Below, piece after piece: positions 14,751 through 24,459 of a stretch of DNA of 35,865 nucleotides. Position 1 is the stretch's first letter; each line of letters opens with the position of its first letter. The stretch covers positions 1 through 35,865 of the forward strand of contig CAMKDG010000026.1 of NCBI GenBank assembly GCA_946411205.1, written 5' to 3'. The translations under genes and the position numbers were made by a program. A model generated the notes under the pieces. That model was given only the letters and a program-made list of their open reading frames with translations. It made no database searches and was not told the origin of the DNA. The DNA comes from an uncultured Desulfotomaculum sp. (GTDB taxonomy: Bacteria; Bacillota; Desulfotomaculia; Desulfotomaculales; Desulfotomaculaceae).

Positions 14751-17700
14751 TTACCGTGTAACGGTTATCTGTTTACTGTCATCATACTCCACCTGCACAC
14801 CCAGCGTTTCGCCGACAAAACGTAGCGGGACAAAGATGCGGCCTGGCGGCAATATTGCCGGGGCGCAGTCGATGGCTTGCGACTTGCCGTTCACCAGCAC
14901 CTGGCTGGAATCTAGGGTGAGGATCATTGTCCTGCCGTCATCTTTAACAGTTACCTGCCGGGCAATGGCGTCCCATGTTACCTGCGCACCCAAAGCTTCG
15001 CTGACAAAGCGGATGGGCACCAGGGTGCGGTCATTTACGATTTGGGGAGGTGCGTCCAGGGTATAGGAATTGCCGTTAACGCTGGCGGTTAGGCTGTTGA
15101 TGGTCAGTGCGATAACCTGCTGCAACGTTGCCTGTTTTGACCGCATGACGGTATACAGGCTAAATTTATCCGTGCTAAAGGTAAAGGTCTTGGTGGTTGG
15201 GTCGTATTTGCCGCCTAAATTTACCGGCACCAAGTTGCCCTGTGCGTCCTTTTCCAATCGCACACCGGTTAGTTGACTGATGTGCTCCGGTGTCAAATCC
15301 CCCAGGTGGGACAGGTCGATCGTGACAGCTACGGGTTTGCCGAAGTTTTCAATTCTCTGTTCACTGCCCGCAGCGGTTTTCACCAAAGCGGTGAAGTCAA
15401 AGATCTTACCGCCGATTTCAAACAGGCCGGTGCTTTGTCCCGCAGGTACTTCGGCCAGTATCCCTTCCTTTTCCGTTCCGGTTACTTCCCTGGCCCCTAT
15501 TTCCACCAGGGTTCCGTCAGTGCCGGCGGTCACCTGCGCACTCGTAAGGGAGTTGGGGGCGAAGTCCAACCGCACGCCGGTGTTTGTCACGGAGAAAGAT
15601 GTTTCGTGCTCTGTCAGCTTGTTGATAACTGCAGCGGATATTTGCGCCGTAGCACTGTTACTGCCGATCAGAGAAAGTACCGCTTTGCTATTGTCCTTCA
15701 GTGCCTGGTCCAGAGTCTTATCCCCGGCAGTTTCAACCACATCACTGATAACGGAACTCCTTTGCGCCGACGAGGATCCCCCTCCACCGCCTCTTCCAGT
15801 GGGCGAAGATGACGTTACCGTCAACTTATTCGTGTTCACGCTCTGTCCGTTGCAGCTTACCGCTATCGGCTGGTTGTGGTGGGTTGCCACCACTAGGGTC
15901 GTTCCGTTGGCAGGAGTGGCGGTAATATTCATGTAGCTAAAATCTGAATAATCCACATCCCGGGTGGAACTGTCGTTATAGGTGAGGGTTACCACCAAAC
16001 CACTCAGATCCAAGGTTTCCCCGGCGGTGTAAGTTAAATCAGATGGCTGGGTCTTAATAGCTATGCCCGTTACCTGCCGGTCTGTCACTGATACTGTTAA
16101 ATTATTCGTGTTCACGCTCTGTCCGTTGCAGCTTACCTCTATCGGCTGGTTGTGGTGGGTTGCCACCACTAGGGTCGTTCCATCTGCAGGATTGGCTATA
16201 ATATTCATATAGCTAAAATCTGAGTAATCCACATCCAGGGTGAAACTGTCATTATAGGTGAGGGTTACCACTAGGCCACTTAGGTCAAGAGTTTCCCCTG
16301 CTGAGTAAGACAATTTGCTTGGTTGTGCCTTCACAGTTATACCCGTTACCTGCCGGTCCGCCGCCGATACCGTCAAATTGTTCGTGTTCACAGTCTGTCC
16401 GTTGCAGCTTACTGCTATCGGCTGGTTGTGGTGGGTTGCCACCACTAGGATCGTTCCATTGGCAGGAGTGGCGGTGATATTCATGTAGCTAAAATCTGAG
16501 TAATCCACATCCAAGGTAGAGCTGTCGTTATAGGTGATGGTTACCACCAAACCACTTAGGTCCAGGGTTTCCCCGGCGGTGTAAGTTAAATCAGATGGCT
16601 GGATCTTAATAGCTATGCCGGTTACATGCCTCCCCTTAACCCAGACGTTATTACCGGTGTTATCGGTATAGGTGAGGTACCCTTCCTTAGTGGTGGTTTG
16701 CGCGTAATCGCCAATGTCCTTCACACTGTCTCCGACCTTGATATAGGTTGTTGTTGTTGTCAACGTTCCCTCGATCGTCACCATGCCGCTTTTTACGGCT
16801 CTGACTCCATTATCACCATCTACATTGCCGCCGATGCTAACCGTGCTGCCGTTGGAGTATACACCCAGGCCGCCGACACCGTAGGCTGTTACATGTCCGC
16901 TTACTGTGACAGTGCCGCCGCCTCCCGCGCCGATTCCTTCGGTTTCTTGACCGTTCGCCGTGACATTGCCATAAACGGTCACCTTACCGGATTGCGGCGT
17001 TCCGTAAACCGTTATGCCCTCTTTACCTGCCAGGATATCGCCGGTTATCTGTACTTCACCGCCGTTGTTTGCGTTAACGCCTGTGCTGCCTGTATCGGCT
17101 ACCATCACGCCACCGCCCACTTGCACAAGGCTGTTGGTATAGGCGGAGAATACCCCCGTGTTGTTTCCGCCCTGGCACTTTACCTGACCGCCGATGGTGA
17201 TCTTGCTTCCATCGTAGGCGACCGCCCCATCGCTTGCGGCGCTGGTGCAATGGACATCAGACTCTACGGTAATCGTACTGCCGCCACCGGTGCCGCCGAC
17301 AGCCAACACGCCTACAGAACTTTCGCCGGTCGCTGTAGCGGTGGTAACACTGACACCGCTTGCAGCCTTGGCGTGAACGCCACAGCTATCGCCAACGATA
17401 TTGAGGTTGCCACCGCCTGTGTAGTCCACGCTACCGCTATTTTGTACCGTCAGCGCGGTGGAATCGACCACGGCACTGCTATCAATCGTTAGGTGCTGAC
17501 CACTGCTGATATTGAAGGTGATTTTCTTCCCGTCGATCACAACCGGTGAGGTGTGCGTAATGGTTTGCAGCAGTTTAATGGTCTGTCCGGTCGTTACCTC
17601 TGCCAGCGCCTGGTCAAGGGTGGCGTAGCTCGTGCTGCCGATTTGGCAGACACTGCTGCCCGGTGCCTCTGTTACCGTTAAATTATTAGTGTAGACGGCA

Positions 17701-18749
17701 TAAGTATCATACTTTACTACTACCGGCTGGTCGTGGTGAGCCGCCACTAAGGTCGTTCCATTGGTAGGAGTGGCCGTGATATTCATGTAGCTAAAATCTG
17801 AGTAATCCACATCCAGGGTGGAGCTGTCATTATAGGTGAGGGTTACCACCAAGCCACTCAGGTCCAGGGTTTCCCCAGCGATGTAAGACAATTTGCTTGG
17901 TTGAGTCTTCATGGTGATGCCCGTTACCGTTAAAGAGGAGGCTGCATCCGGGGTCCTTATATCCACTTTAATCGGACCGGCGACGTTATTGGCTGCATCC
18001 TGGATAACCACCCAGGCATCGTAATCTGTGGCGTCCGCCGGCAAGGTGGCAGTAAAGTTGGTGTCGCCGGTGCTGTCCGCTGCCTGGCTGTCAGCAGCCA
18101 GGGCCGCCTGGTTTGCACTATCCTGTCCGGCCATAACCTGGGTAGCGCTGGGCTGGGCCGCCCCCTTTGCCACCACCACATAATAGGCGGTCACCGTTTC
18201 ATCTAGGGGCTTGACTGCCAATTGCACCTGTTTGCTGCCAGGTGTTTGAGTGCCACCGGTTTGGGGATAACCCGTAGCAAATTCCACCCGTTTATCCCAT
18301 AAGGTGAATACAGCTGCCTCACCCACTGCCATGAATTCATCTGTCCCATACACGGCATCGGCCACAGCAGGGCTGATGGCAATCGTCTCGGTGCCGCTGG
18401 GGGGGCCTCCTGTCAGGTTTATAAAAAACAAGAAATTCTTGTTTCCCGGTGTTGGAACTCCATTACTACTATTATTAATAGCATTAATTACAGCATTCGT
18501 CACTGCTCCCCCATTACTGTTTACCGTGAGGGCAAAATCATCTTTGCTGACAGCGCTGCTTTTATCCACATCACCATAAATTCCTTCATTAAAATTAACC
18601 AACGCCCGTATATAATTAGGATCCAGCAAATTATCCATCTGGGCATGGGTAATTGTCGGTGCAGCGTAAGCGGCTCCTGGCCACAACATCAGCAACATGA
18701 TGATCGTCAGCAAGCTGGAGATCGCTTTGGATTTTCTTTGAAAAGCCAT
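14751..18749 (-). CDS. large exported protein: Ig-like repeats, beta-helix, Cu-amine-oxidase-like stalk domains
   Basis: A 1332-residue secreted or surface protein. Signal peptide residues 1-29 (LLTIIMLLMLWPGAAYA). Residues 30-270 form a beta-rich N-terminal region. A first Ig-like unit lies at about 272-358, starting VTGITMKTQPSKLSYIAGET. Residues 365-705 are Gly/Thr/Val-rich short repeats that look like a parallel beta-helix (QVGGGVMVADTGSTGVNANN and similar). Three tandem Ig-like units follow at about 706-976, then a Gly/Ser linker and a beta domain (about 1000-1210). The C terminus holds a copper amine oxidase N-terminal-like domain in two halves (RTLVPIRFVSEALGAQVTWD and IFVPLRFVGETLGVQVEYDD). 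I infer a cell-envelope or adhesion protein. The ATG at 18749 follows AAAGGAGTG. The divergent regulator gene 308 bases away is the obvious candidate controller. Confidence 0.9.
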   Translation of the reverse strand: MAFQRKSKAISSLLTIIMLLMLWPGAAYAAPTITHAQMDNLLDPNYIRALVNFNEGIYGDVDKSSAVSKDDFALTVNSNGGAVTNAVINAINNSSNGVPTPGNKNFLFFINLTGGPPSGTETIAISPAVADAVYGTDEFMAVGEAAVFTLWDKRVEFATGYPQTGGTQTPGSKQVQLAVKPLDETVTAYYVVVAKGAAQPSATQVMAGQDSANQAALAADSQAADSTGDTNFTATLPADATDYDAWVVIQDAANNVAGPIKVDIRTPDAASSLTVTGITMKTQPSKLSYIAGETLDLSGLVVTLTYNDSSTLDVDYSDFSYMNITATPTNGTTLVAAHHDQPVVVKYDTYAVYTNNLTVTEAPGSSVCQIGSTSYATLDQALAEVTTGQTIKLLQTITHTSPVVIDGKKITFNISSGQHLTIDSSAVVDSTALTVQNSGSVDYTGGGNLNIVGDSCGVHAKAASGVSVTTATATGESSVGVLAVGGTGGGSTITVESDVHCTSAASDGAVAYDGSKITIGGQVKCQGGNNTGVFSAYTNSLVQVGGGVMVADTGSTGVNANNGGEVQITGDILAGKEGITVYGTPQSGKVTVYGNVTANGQETEGIGAGGGGTVTVSGHVTAYGVGGLGVYSNGSTVSIGGNVDGDNGVRAVKSGMVTIEGTLTTTTTYIKVGDSVKDIGDYAQTTTKEGYLTYTDNTGNNVWVKGRHVTGIAIKIQPSDLTYTAGETLDLSGLVVTITYNDSSTLDVDYSDFSYMNITATPANGTILVVATHHNQPIAVSCNGQTVNTNNLTVSAADRQVTGITVKAQPSKLSYSAGETLDLSGLVVTLTYNDSFTLDVDYSDFSYMNIIANPADGTTLVVATHHNQPIEVSCNGQSVNTNNLTVSVTDRQVTGIAIKTQPSDLTYTAGETLDLSGLVVTLTYNDSSTRDVDYSDFSYMNITATPANGTTLVVATHHNQPIAVSCNGQSVNTNKLTVTSSSPTGRGGGGGSSSAQRSSVISDVVETAGDKTLDQALKDNSKAVLSLIGSNSATAQISAAVINKLTEHETSFSVTNTGVRLDFAPNSLTSAQVTAGTDGTLVEIGAREVTGTEKEGILAEVPAGQSTGLFEIGGKIFDFTALVKTAAGSEQRIENFGKPVAVTIDLSHLGDLTPEHISQLTGVRLEKDAQGNLVPVNLGGKYDPTTKTFTFSTDKFSLYTVMRSKQATLQQVIALTINSLTASVNGNSYTLDAPPQIVNDRTLVPIRFVSEALGAQVTWDAIARQVTVKDDGRTMILTLDSSQVLVNGKSQAIDCAPAILPPGRIFVPLRFVGETLGVQVEYDDSKQITVTR
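15820..16635 (-). repeat. three tandem 276-bp repeats encoding Ig-like units
   Basis: The same landmark (ATCCACATCC on the plus strand) recurs at 15951, 16227 and 16503, an exact 276-bp period (92 codons). The units are close to identical at the DNA level, including the phrase GCTGGTTGTGGTGGGTTGCC in each. Confidence 0.9.
17676..17935 (-). repeat. fourth, displaced copy of the 276-bp Ig-like repeat
   Basis: The landmark recurs at 17805 with the same surrounding sequence, 1302 bases from the third tandem copy and separated from it by the beta-helix region. It is more diverged at its 3' part (the codons for AAHHDQPVVVKYDTYAVYTN). Confidence 0.85.
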
Positions 18750-19057
18750 TTTACTGATTCACTCCTTTCCCATTTTCCTCGACAAATTGGCCGGCCTTTC
18801 ATAAAAACACCCTTTATTCCCCCTTTTAAGCTAAGGATATTTGAAAAACTAAGGTTACTTTTATCTTTCAACTTTACAGTACAGCCATCAAAAAAATATA
18901 AAATAGAAACAGGGCCCCCATATGCCGGAGCCCTTGAAAAATCAACAAAAAATTTGTTTTATACGGAATTTTCTTATGGTAAGATAGTAAAAATATTCTT
19001 ACTATTTTATCGTGTTATTGAAATTATCTTCTACTCTGTACCGGAGGAGTCGATGGT
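18750..19057. other. divergent intergenic region between surface protein and regulator
   Basis: A 308-base region holding the promoters of both genes, though I see no promoter good enough to assign. AGGGC (18911-18915) and GCCCT (18930-18934) form a modest hairpin followed by T-rich sequence on the minus strand, in the leader or upstream region of the surface protein. The plus-strand frame crossing here has no ribosome site and is rejected. Confidence 0.5.
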
Positions 19058-22000
19058 GTGATGAACAACATAGTCGTTTTAAAGAGCAAGTTAATTATGC
19101 CGGAACTGTCCGGAACCTTTTTGCTAACAGACCGATTGAAAGGGCTTCATGAAAAAATGGATTTTTGCAGAGCCGTTACCCTATCTGCTCCTGCCGGATA
19201 CGGCAAAACAACTCTTGCGGTTTCCTATTTTAACTGTCAGGCAGCTATAGCTTCCAGGGTATGCTGGTACCGCCTGGACCCGGAGGACAAAAATCTGGCA
19301 GTGTTCATGGCTCACCTGGCAGAAGTATTATTCCCACCGGAAGCCGCCGCGTTTGCAGAAACCAGGAAAACCCTTGAAGATCAAGCAACTAGGCAATTAC
19401 AACCGTACCACACCATTTCCCTGATCTGCCGGGAAATGTGGATGCAACACAGCCAAGCTGGTTATACTCGGACATACATTGTACTGGATGATTTTCAAAA
19501 CGTGGCAGAGGTCCAGGATATACGCGATATGACAAGATATATGCTGGATAACTTGCCGCCATCCTGTACCATTTTTCTATTAAACCGGGCCAACCATAGC
19601 GTTTTTACTGAAAAACAAAAACTTGAGCTAAAGGTTTTAGAAATAGGTTCCCATGACCTTGCTTTTAGCCATACTGAAATAGAGGATTTATTGCTCAGTA
19701 TGGGCCAAACTGCTACAGATAGGCAACTAACGCAACTCATTGCCCAAAATACCGAAGGCTGGGTAGCCGGTATCATCATCTTATACCAGGCCGTTAAAAG
19801 TAACGGCCCTGCTACCGCATCAATCGAACTGAGTAAACTAGGTCATGATGATGCCGTATTCCGATATATGTCCCTGGAAGTCCTCAAATCCGTTGCAGAT
19901 GATCAGCAGGAGGCTCTGGCCAAACTGGCACTGCTTCAGGACTTTTCCGAGGCTGAGGCAGCGGAAATACTTGAAATTAATAATCTAAAATTATTGATGG
20001 AGCAGTGCCTGGAGTTCGGTATGTTCATCCAAAGGATTCCCGGAGATCCGGTTGTCTACCGTTTCCATTCTTTATTTCGGGAAGTTCTGTTATATATTCT
20101 AAAGGACCGCTATCCTGCCGAACAGATTGCCGAACTTCACCTAAAAGCCGCCGGATATTACATGGAACACGTAACCTATGGCCGCGCTGCGGAGCATCTA
20201 ACGAAATGCGGCAATGCTGCTTCAGCAGTGGATATGGTGACAGAAGCAGGCTTTAATAAGTTCATTATCGGAGAGACCGGGCAATTGAAGATGTGGCTAG
20301 ATTTGCTGCCGGAGGATATGATTCGAGACAATCCAGTGCTATTGCTATTTAAGGCGCAGCTAATGCCAAACAGCAGGCAACTGGAAATGGTAGACACTCT
20401 AAAAAAGGTTCTGCATCTGTCACTGCAGGATAACAACCTGGCAACTTATTATGATGCAGCCACTGTCCTTATTTATATTTTAATGTGCAGTAACGACATG
20501 AACGGATTAGTCGACATGACAGCGGGCCTGCCCCAACAGCCACAAAATGTTTCAGCAGAGCTTAGAAACACATTGCTCATACTTGACATGGTGCGCTCCA
20601 TCGGGGAAGAACGGTTTTCCCTGGCGGAAACACAAAGCGAAAGCATTCTGTATGCTCTGCTTCCCGAAGACAGTAAATGGCTGTATTTAATCCTCTCCTG
20701 TATCAATTATTACTGCCTGGGTAAGCTCAGACAGGCAGAACATTGCATGGAAACAGCATTACTATTTGATAAATTTAAAAACGTCGAACCCGCTCGGGGG
20801 TTTATCCTGCTGTTTTTTTCCATTGTATTAACTCTAAAAAACGAAAGGGAACGTTTGCCATCGTACATACCTGAAATCATCACTATCGGTAAAAAATACG
20901 ATTATGAATATTTGTCAGCCCATGGGATGCGTCTAGCCGCCTACGAACGATATCTTTCCTTTGATGCGGCAGCCACCGTTGAAATGCTCGATCGTGCTGG
21001 TTTCCACTTCCAACAGATAAACAATAAAGCCATGGCTGCAACCTGTCGATTGCTCTTGCGCCTTTGGACCCTACAACCCAACCAGGCCACACCGGATCTT
21101 GACGAAACCGCTAAGGATGTAACGTTAATCCAAAAAGCACGCCCCGGTATGATGGTCTATGAAATTTCACTGTCCGTATTGGGAGCTATTGCCCGGGAGT
21201 CCGGTGATTTTCACCGAGCAGAACGTTACCTGCTTTCTTCAATAGAGGCAGCCAAGGCAAAAAAGGGATATCAGGTGCTCTGCGGCTCCTGCTTCCACCT
21301 AGCCCGACTGTATTATGCCAGCGACGATATGGAACAGGGACACCGCTATCTGAGGCAAGCCATGGATTTAGCGGCCAGCAACAGGTATTTCATGTTCTGG
21401 GATATCCATCTCCCCACTCTCGTTGAAATGGTGCTCCGAAGTATACGGTACGGCTTTGGTGCCGATTATGCTGAAGAACTGCTGTGTAAATTTTATGGCC
21501 ATAAGACGGTCAAGTACTTGAGCGAAAGGGTAAAAACCTTAGATGAAAATCGAATAACTGCTTTTAGCAACGATTTTGCCTTTACCTATCACGGAGCTAG
21601 CTCCGAAGAACAGCTTTATTTTGTTAAAGCATCTCTGTTTGGCCAGCCTGAGATTTCAGTAAATGGCATAAAAATTGCCAACACTGCATGGAAAACCAAA
21701 AAGGTCAAGGGCTTACTCGAATATCTTTTACTCAACAGCGGTAAAACCATCTCAAAAGAAATTTTGGCGGAGATTTTCTGGCCCGACTCGGACAGCAGAT
21801 CGGCAATTGCTTCACAGCGGACGGCACTGTATTATCTGAGAAAAACACTTGCTAACTATAATGCGACCGTTACGGGGCCCCATGCCTTTCTCTACGAAAC
21901 CATGGAAGGACTGCAAATAAGAAAGAATGACACTTTAGAACTGGATATACATGAATTTTCATGTCTCTATAGCCAATTGCCTCTGTTTTCTCATGACACT

Positions 22001-22402
22001 TCCCAAACAGAACAAAAACAGGCAGATATTGCAAAGGTTTTGGAAAGAATGATATCTCTCTATCAAGGGGACTTGTTGGAAGGAAGCGATTACGGAGATC
22101 TGGTATTACAGGAAAGGGAAAGATATAAGTCCATCTTTCTAGAAGCATGTCAAAAACTAAGCTCAATTTATCTACAGTGTGAAGAATTACGGCGGGCTGA
22201 AGAAATTCTCAAACAGGCCTTAGCAACAGACCCATACAATGAAAACCTATGTCTGGAATTGCTCAAACTATATCTGTTGCAAGAGAGGAGAAGCAAAGCC
22301 GTTAAACTTTATTACAGCTTTAAAAAACGTTTCGAGCAAGAGCTTGCTATCAAGGTTGACAAAAGATTAACGGAGGCAATCAGTACCAGGCCTAAAAAGT
22401 AA
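19058..22402 (+). CDS. MalT/LuxR-type STAND ATPase regulator with SARP-like C-terminal domain
   Basis: A 1114-residue transcriptional regulator. Residues 8-330 form a MalT-like STAND NTPase: Walker A APAGYGKTT (44-52) and Walker B IVLDDFQ (141-147). Residues 340-840 are helical TPR-like repeats that usually sense an inducer. Instead of the LuxR helix-turn-helix of MalT, the C terminus has a winged-helix segment (about 850-940; KASLFGQPEISVNGIKI, then LNSGKTISKEILAEIFWPD) and a bacterial transcriptional activation domain (about 955-1105; ISLYQGDLLEGSDYGDLVLQ, then ILKQALATDPYNENLCLELL), as in SARP/AfsR regulators. The start is GTG at 19058, 7 bases after GGAGGAGT; the next codon is ATG (19061). 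It is transcribed away from the large surface protein gene and probably regulates it, by inference from position. Confidence 0.9.
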   Translation: MMNNIVVLKSKLIMPELSGTFLLTDRLKGLHEKMDFCRAVTLSAPAGYGKTTLAVSYFNCQAAIASRVCWYRLDPEDKNLAVFMAHLAEVLFPPEAAAFAETRKTLEDQATRQLQPYHTISLICREMWMQHSQAGYTRTYIVLDDFQNVAEVQDIRDMTRYMLDNLPPSCTIFLLNRANHSVFTEKQKLELKVLEIGSHDLAFSHTEIEDLLLSMGQTATDRQLTQLIAQNTEGWVAGIIILYQAVKSNGPATASIELSKLGHDDAVFRYMSLEVLKSVADDQQEALAKLALLQDFSEAEAAEILEINNLKLLMEQCLEFGMFIQRIPGDPVVYRFHSLFREVLLYILKDRYPAEQIAELHLKAAGYYMEHVTYGRAAEHLTKCGNAASAVDMVTEAGFNKFIIGETGQLKMWLDLLPEDMIRDNPVLLLFKAQLMPNSRQLEMVDTLKKVLHLSLQDNNLATYYDAATVLIYILMCSNDMNGLVDMTAGLPQQPQNVSAELRNTLLILDMVRSIGEERFSLAETQSESILYALLPEDSKWLYLILSCINYYCLGKLRQAEHCMETALLFDKFKNVEPARGFILLFFSIVLTLKNERERLPSYIPEIITIGKKYDYEYLSAHGMRLAAYERYLSFDAAATVEMLDRAGFHFQQINNKAMAATCRLLLRLWTLQPNQATPDLDETAKDVTLIQKARPGMMVYEISLSVLGAIARESGDFHRAERYLLSSIEAAKAKKGYQVLCGSCFHLARLYYASDDMEQGHRYLRQAMDLAASNRYFMFWDIHLPTLVEMVLRSIRYGFGADYAEELLCKFYGHKTVKYLSERVKTLDENRITAFSNDFAFTYHGASSEEQLYFVKASLFGQPEISVNGIKIANTAWKTKKVKGLLEYLLLNSGKTISKEILAEIFWPDSDSRSAIASQRTALYYLRKTLANYNATVTGPHAFLYETMEGLQIRKNDTLELDIHEFSCLYSQLPLFSHDTSQTEQKQADIAKVLERMISLYQGDLLEGSDYGDLVLQERERYKSIFLEACQKLSSIYLQCEELRRAEEILKQALATDPYNENLCLELLKLYLLQERRSKAVKLYYSFKKRFEQELAIKVDKRLTEAISTRPKK

Positions 22403-22441
22403 GAGGAGCTAACTGTAAAATTACTTGTGTTTACCAAAGCA

Positions 22442-22476
22442 GGGAGTGCACCACTACATAGCGTGGCGACACTCCC
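22442..22476 (-). terminator. hairpin downstream of htpG
   Basis: GGGAGTG (22442-22448) pairs with CACTCCC (22470-22476), with inner CCAC/GTGG pairs. No good T-tract follows on either strand, so termination is weak or depends on other factors. It lies between the convergent regulator gene and htpG. Confidence 0.5.
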
Positions 22477-22485
22477 CGTAACATA

Positions 22486-24333
22486 CTATTGAATTGCTTT
22501 TTCTAAAATCTGATTCATCCGCTGCACAATGTTTCTTGGGTCCACAATTAAACCGGCAGCAATTAAGGCGTTATCAAAAAGTTGTTCCACAGCCACTTTG
22601 GCGAAGGAGTCATCCTGCTGGCTTAAAACACTAAGCCGTTTAATAATGGGGTGATAGGAGTTAATCTCCAGCACCTTAGGCCCGATGGACTGTAAATCCT
22701 TATTCATGACCTGCATCATCCGCTGCAGGCTACCAGTCATCTCATCGGGATTGAGAACAAGCACGGGGCTATCAGACAACCGTTTGGATTCCTTCACTTC
22801 CGATACCCTGTCCCCCAACACTTCTTTAAGCCACTTCAGTAAGTTCTCTAGCTGCTCACCGGCCAGGGCCTCTCCCTCTTGGTGCGGGTGCTCCGGAACT
22901 TCCAGATTGGCTTGATCGATGGAGACGATCTTTTTCCCCTCGAACTCACCCACTTGGCTCAGGATATAATCATCCACCGCTTCGTGAGTATACAGCACCT
23001 CTATCTTCTGACCACGGAAGGCTTCCAAATAGGGGCTCGCTTCGATGGCCTCTCTGGTGGGTCCGTTAATAAAGTAAATCTCCTTTTGCTCCTCTTGCAT
23101 CCGCTCCAAATAATCCTTTAAGGCAACCAGTTGCCCCTCCTCTGCTTGAGAGGAGGAAAAGCGAAGCAGCTTGACCAATTCTTTCCGATGGGTGAAATCG
23201 GTAGCGGCACCTTCTTTAATGAACATACCGAAATTGGTCCAAAATTCTTTATATTTCTCCGCATCAGACTTCGCCTGTTCCTGCAAAAATTTAAGGAATC
23301 TACCCGTAATCACCTTACGCAGCTTGGCAATGAGTGCACTATCCTGCATGGTCTCCCGGGAAATATTCAAAGGCAGCTCTTCGCTATCCACCGCTCCCCG
23401 GACAAACCGCAGCCACTCCGGTAAAATATCCTTGGCCTGCTGCTGAATTAACACTTTCTTACAATACAGATTGACCCCGGGTTCCAGCCTGCCAAAACCA
23501 AACTTCTCCATATTATCCTTAGGCACAAACAACAGCGCATTGACGTTAATCGGAGCGTCCACAGAAAAATGCAGACGTAACAGGGGTTCGTCATAGGCAT
23601 TGGCTACATATTTATAAAAATCGTTGTATTCCTCTTCGGAAACTTCATTCTTATGCTTGGTCCAAATGGCCTGGACGGTATTTACTCTTTCACCATTTAC
23701 CAGAATGGGGAAAGGCACAAAACCCGAATACTGTTTAATGATCCGTTTAATAACCTCGGGCTTAGCAAATTCCTGAGCGTCTTCCTTTAAAGCGAGTGTA
23801 ATTTTGGTACCTCGTGTAAGCCCCTCGGCCTCTCCGATGCTATAATTGCCCGTACCTTCCGAAGACCACAAACTCCCTGTGGTATCCGGCTGGAAAGACC
23901 GGGTTTCTACGGTCACCCCGTCAGCCACCATGAAAGCGGAGTAAAAACCAACCCCAAATTGTCCGATAACATTAACATCTTTTTTGTCGGTTTCTGCTAA
24001 ATACTTGAGAAATGCCTTAGAACCGGAATGGGCGATGGTACCCAAATTGTCCACCAATTCCTCTCTGGTCATACCGATACCGGTATCCACAATGGAAAGG
24101 GTGTGTTCTTCTTCATTCACTTGAATAGAGATCTCCAGGGGTAGGTCGCCAGCCAAAATGTCTTTTTGGGTCAGCTTTTGATAGCGCAACTTTTCCAGGG
24201 CATCTGAGGCATTGGAGATCAATTCCCGCAAAAATATTTCCCTGTCAGTATAAAGGGAGTGAATGACAATATTAAGTAGTTGTTTTACCTCAGCCTGAAA
24301 TTCCAATTGTTCCATGTTAGTTTGTTCTGCCAT
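22486..24333 (-). CDS. htpG: molecular chaperone HtpG (Hsp90)
   Basis: An ATP-dependent cytosolic chaperone of 615 residues, the usual bacterial length. The GHKL ATPase motifs are intact: NASDALEKLRY with N41, DTGIGM starting at D83, and the lid motif GQFGVGFYSAF from G124. The middle domain carries the catalytic-loop arginine region (LPLNISRETMQDS), and the C-terminal dimerisation domain ends QRMNQILEKAIQ. The ATG at 24333 is chosen because AGGAGG lies 7 bases upstream; the longer open frame to 24402 would start inside the promoter. It is monocistronic, driven by a consensus sigma-A promoter. No CIRCE element is seen nearby. Confidence 0.98.
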   Translation of the reverse strand: MAEQTNMEQLEFQAEVKQLLNIVIHSLYTDREIFLRELISNASDALEKLRYQKLTQKDILAGDLPLEISIQVNEEEHTLSIVDTGIGMTREELVDNLGTIAHSGSKAFLKYLAETDKKDVNVIGQFGVGFYSAFMVADGVTVETRSFQPDTTGSLWSSEGTGNYSIGEAEGLTRGTKITLALKEDAQEFAKPEVIKRIIKQYSGFVPFPILVNGERVNTVQAIWTKHKNEVSEEEYNDFYKYVANAYDEPLLRLHFSVDAPINVNALLFVPKDNMEKFGFGRLEPGVNLYCKKVLIQQQAKDILPEWLRFVRGAVDSEELPLNISRETMQDSALIAKLRKVITGRFLKFLQEQAKSDAEKYKEFWTNFGMFIKEGAATDFTHRKELVKLLRFSSSQAEEGQLVALKDYLERMQEEQKEIYFINGPTREAIEASPYLEAFRGQKIEVLYTHEAVDDYILSQVGEFEGKKIVSIDQANLEVPEHPHQEGEALAGEQLENLLKWLKEVLGDRVSEVKESKRLSDSPVLVLNPDEMTGSLQRMMQVMNKDLQSIGPKVLEINSYHPIIKRLSVLSQQDDSFAKVAVEQLFDNALIAAGLIVDPRNIVQRMNQILEKAIQ

Positions 24334-24373
24334 TTGATTACCTCCTACTGATAGTGAAATGTTTCCATATAAT

Positions 24374-24402
24374 ACTATAGTTAGGGGACTTCTTCTTGTC
24401 AA
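24374..24402 (-). promoter_or_regulatory. consensus sigma-A promoter of htpG
   Basis: Minus-strand TTGACA (24402-24397), 17 bases, TATAGT (24379-24374). Transcription should start near 24367, about 35 bases before the ATG. Confidence 0.85.
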
Positions 24403-24429
24403 GATTGTACCTATTCCAACTACTTTTGA

Positions 24430-24459
24430 TTGACACTGGAGTTGTCACCATACTATAAT
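24430..24459 (+). promoter_or_regulatory. consensus sigma-A promoter of the ArsB/NhaD-type gene
   Basis: TTGACA (24430-24435), 18 bases, TATAAT (24454-24459). The spacer begins with a short dyad, TGACA-n7-TGTCA (24431-24447), which could be an operator. It is divergent from the htpG promoter, with the two -35 boxes about 28 bases apart. Confidence 0.85.

Noticed and set aside
15273-17492. Long plus-strand frames (179-288 codons) opposite the large surface protein
   Set aside because: They are antisense shadows of a GC-rich repetitive gene, have no ribosome sites, and overlap the signal-peptide-bearing minus-strand gene completely.
18645-19061. 138-codon plus-strand frame ahead of the regulator
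   Set aside because: It begins inside the signal-peptide region of the minus-strand gene, lacks a ribosome site, and crosses the divergent promoter region.
24334-24402. 23-residue N-terminal extension of HtpG
   Set aside because: The region is the promoter; the start would precede the transcription start, and the family begins at the ATG at 24333 with AGGAGG.
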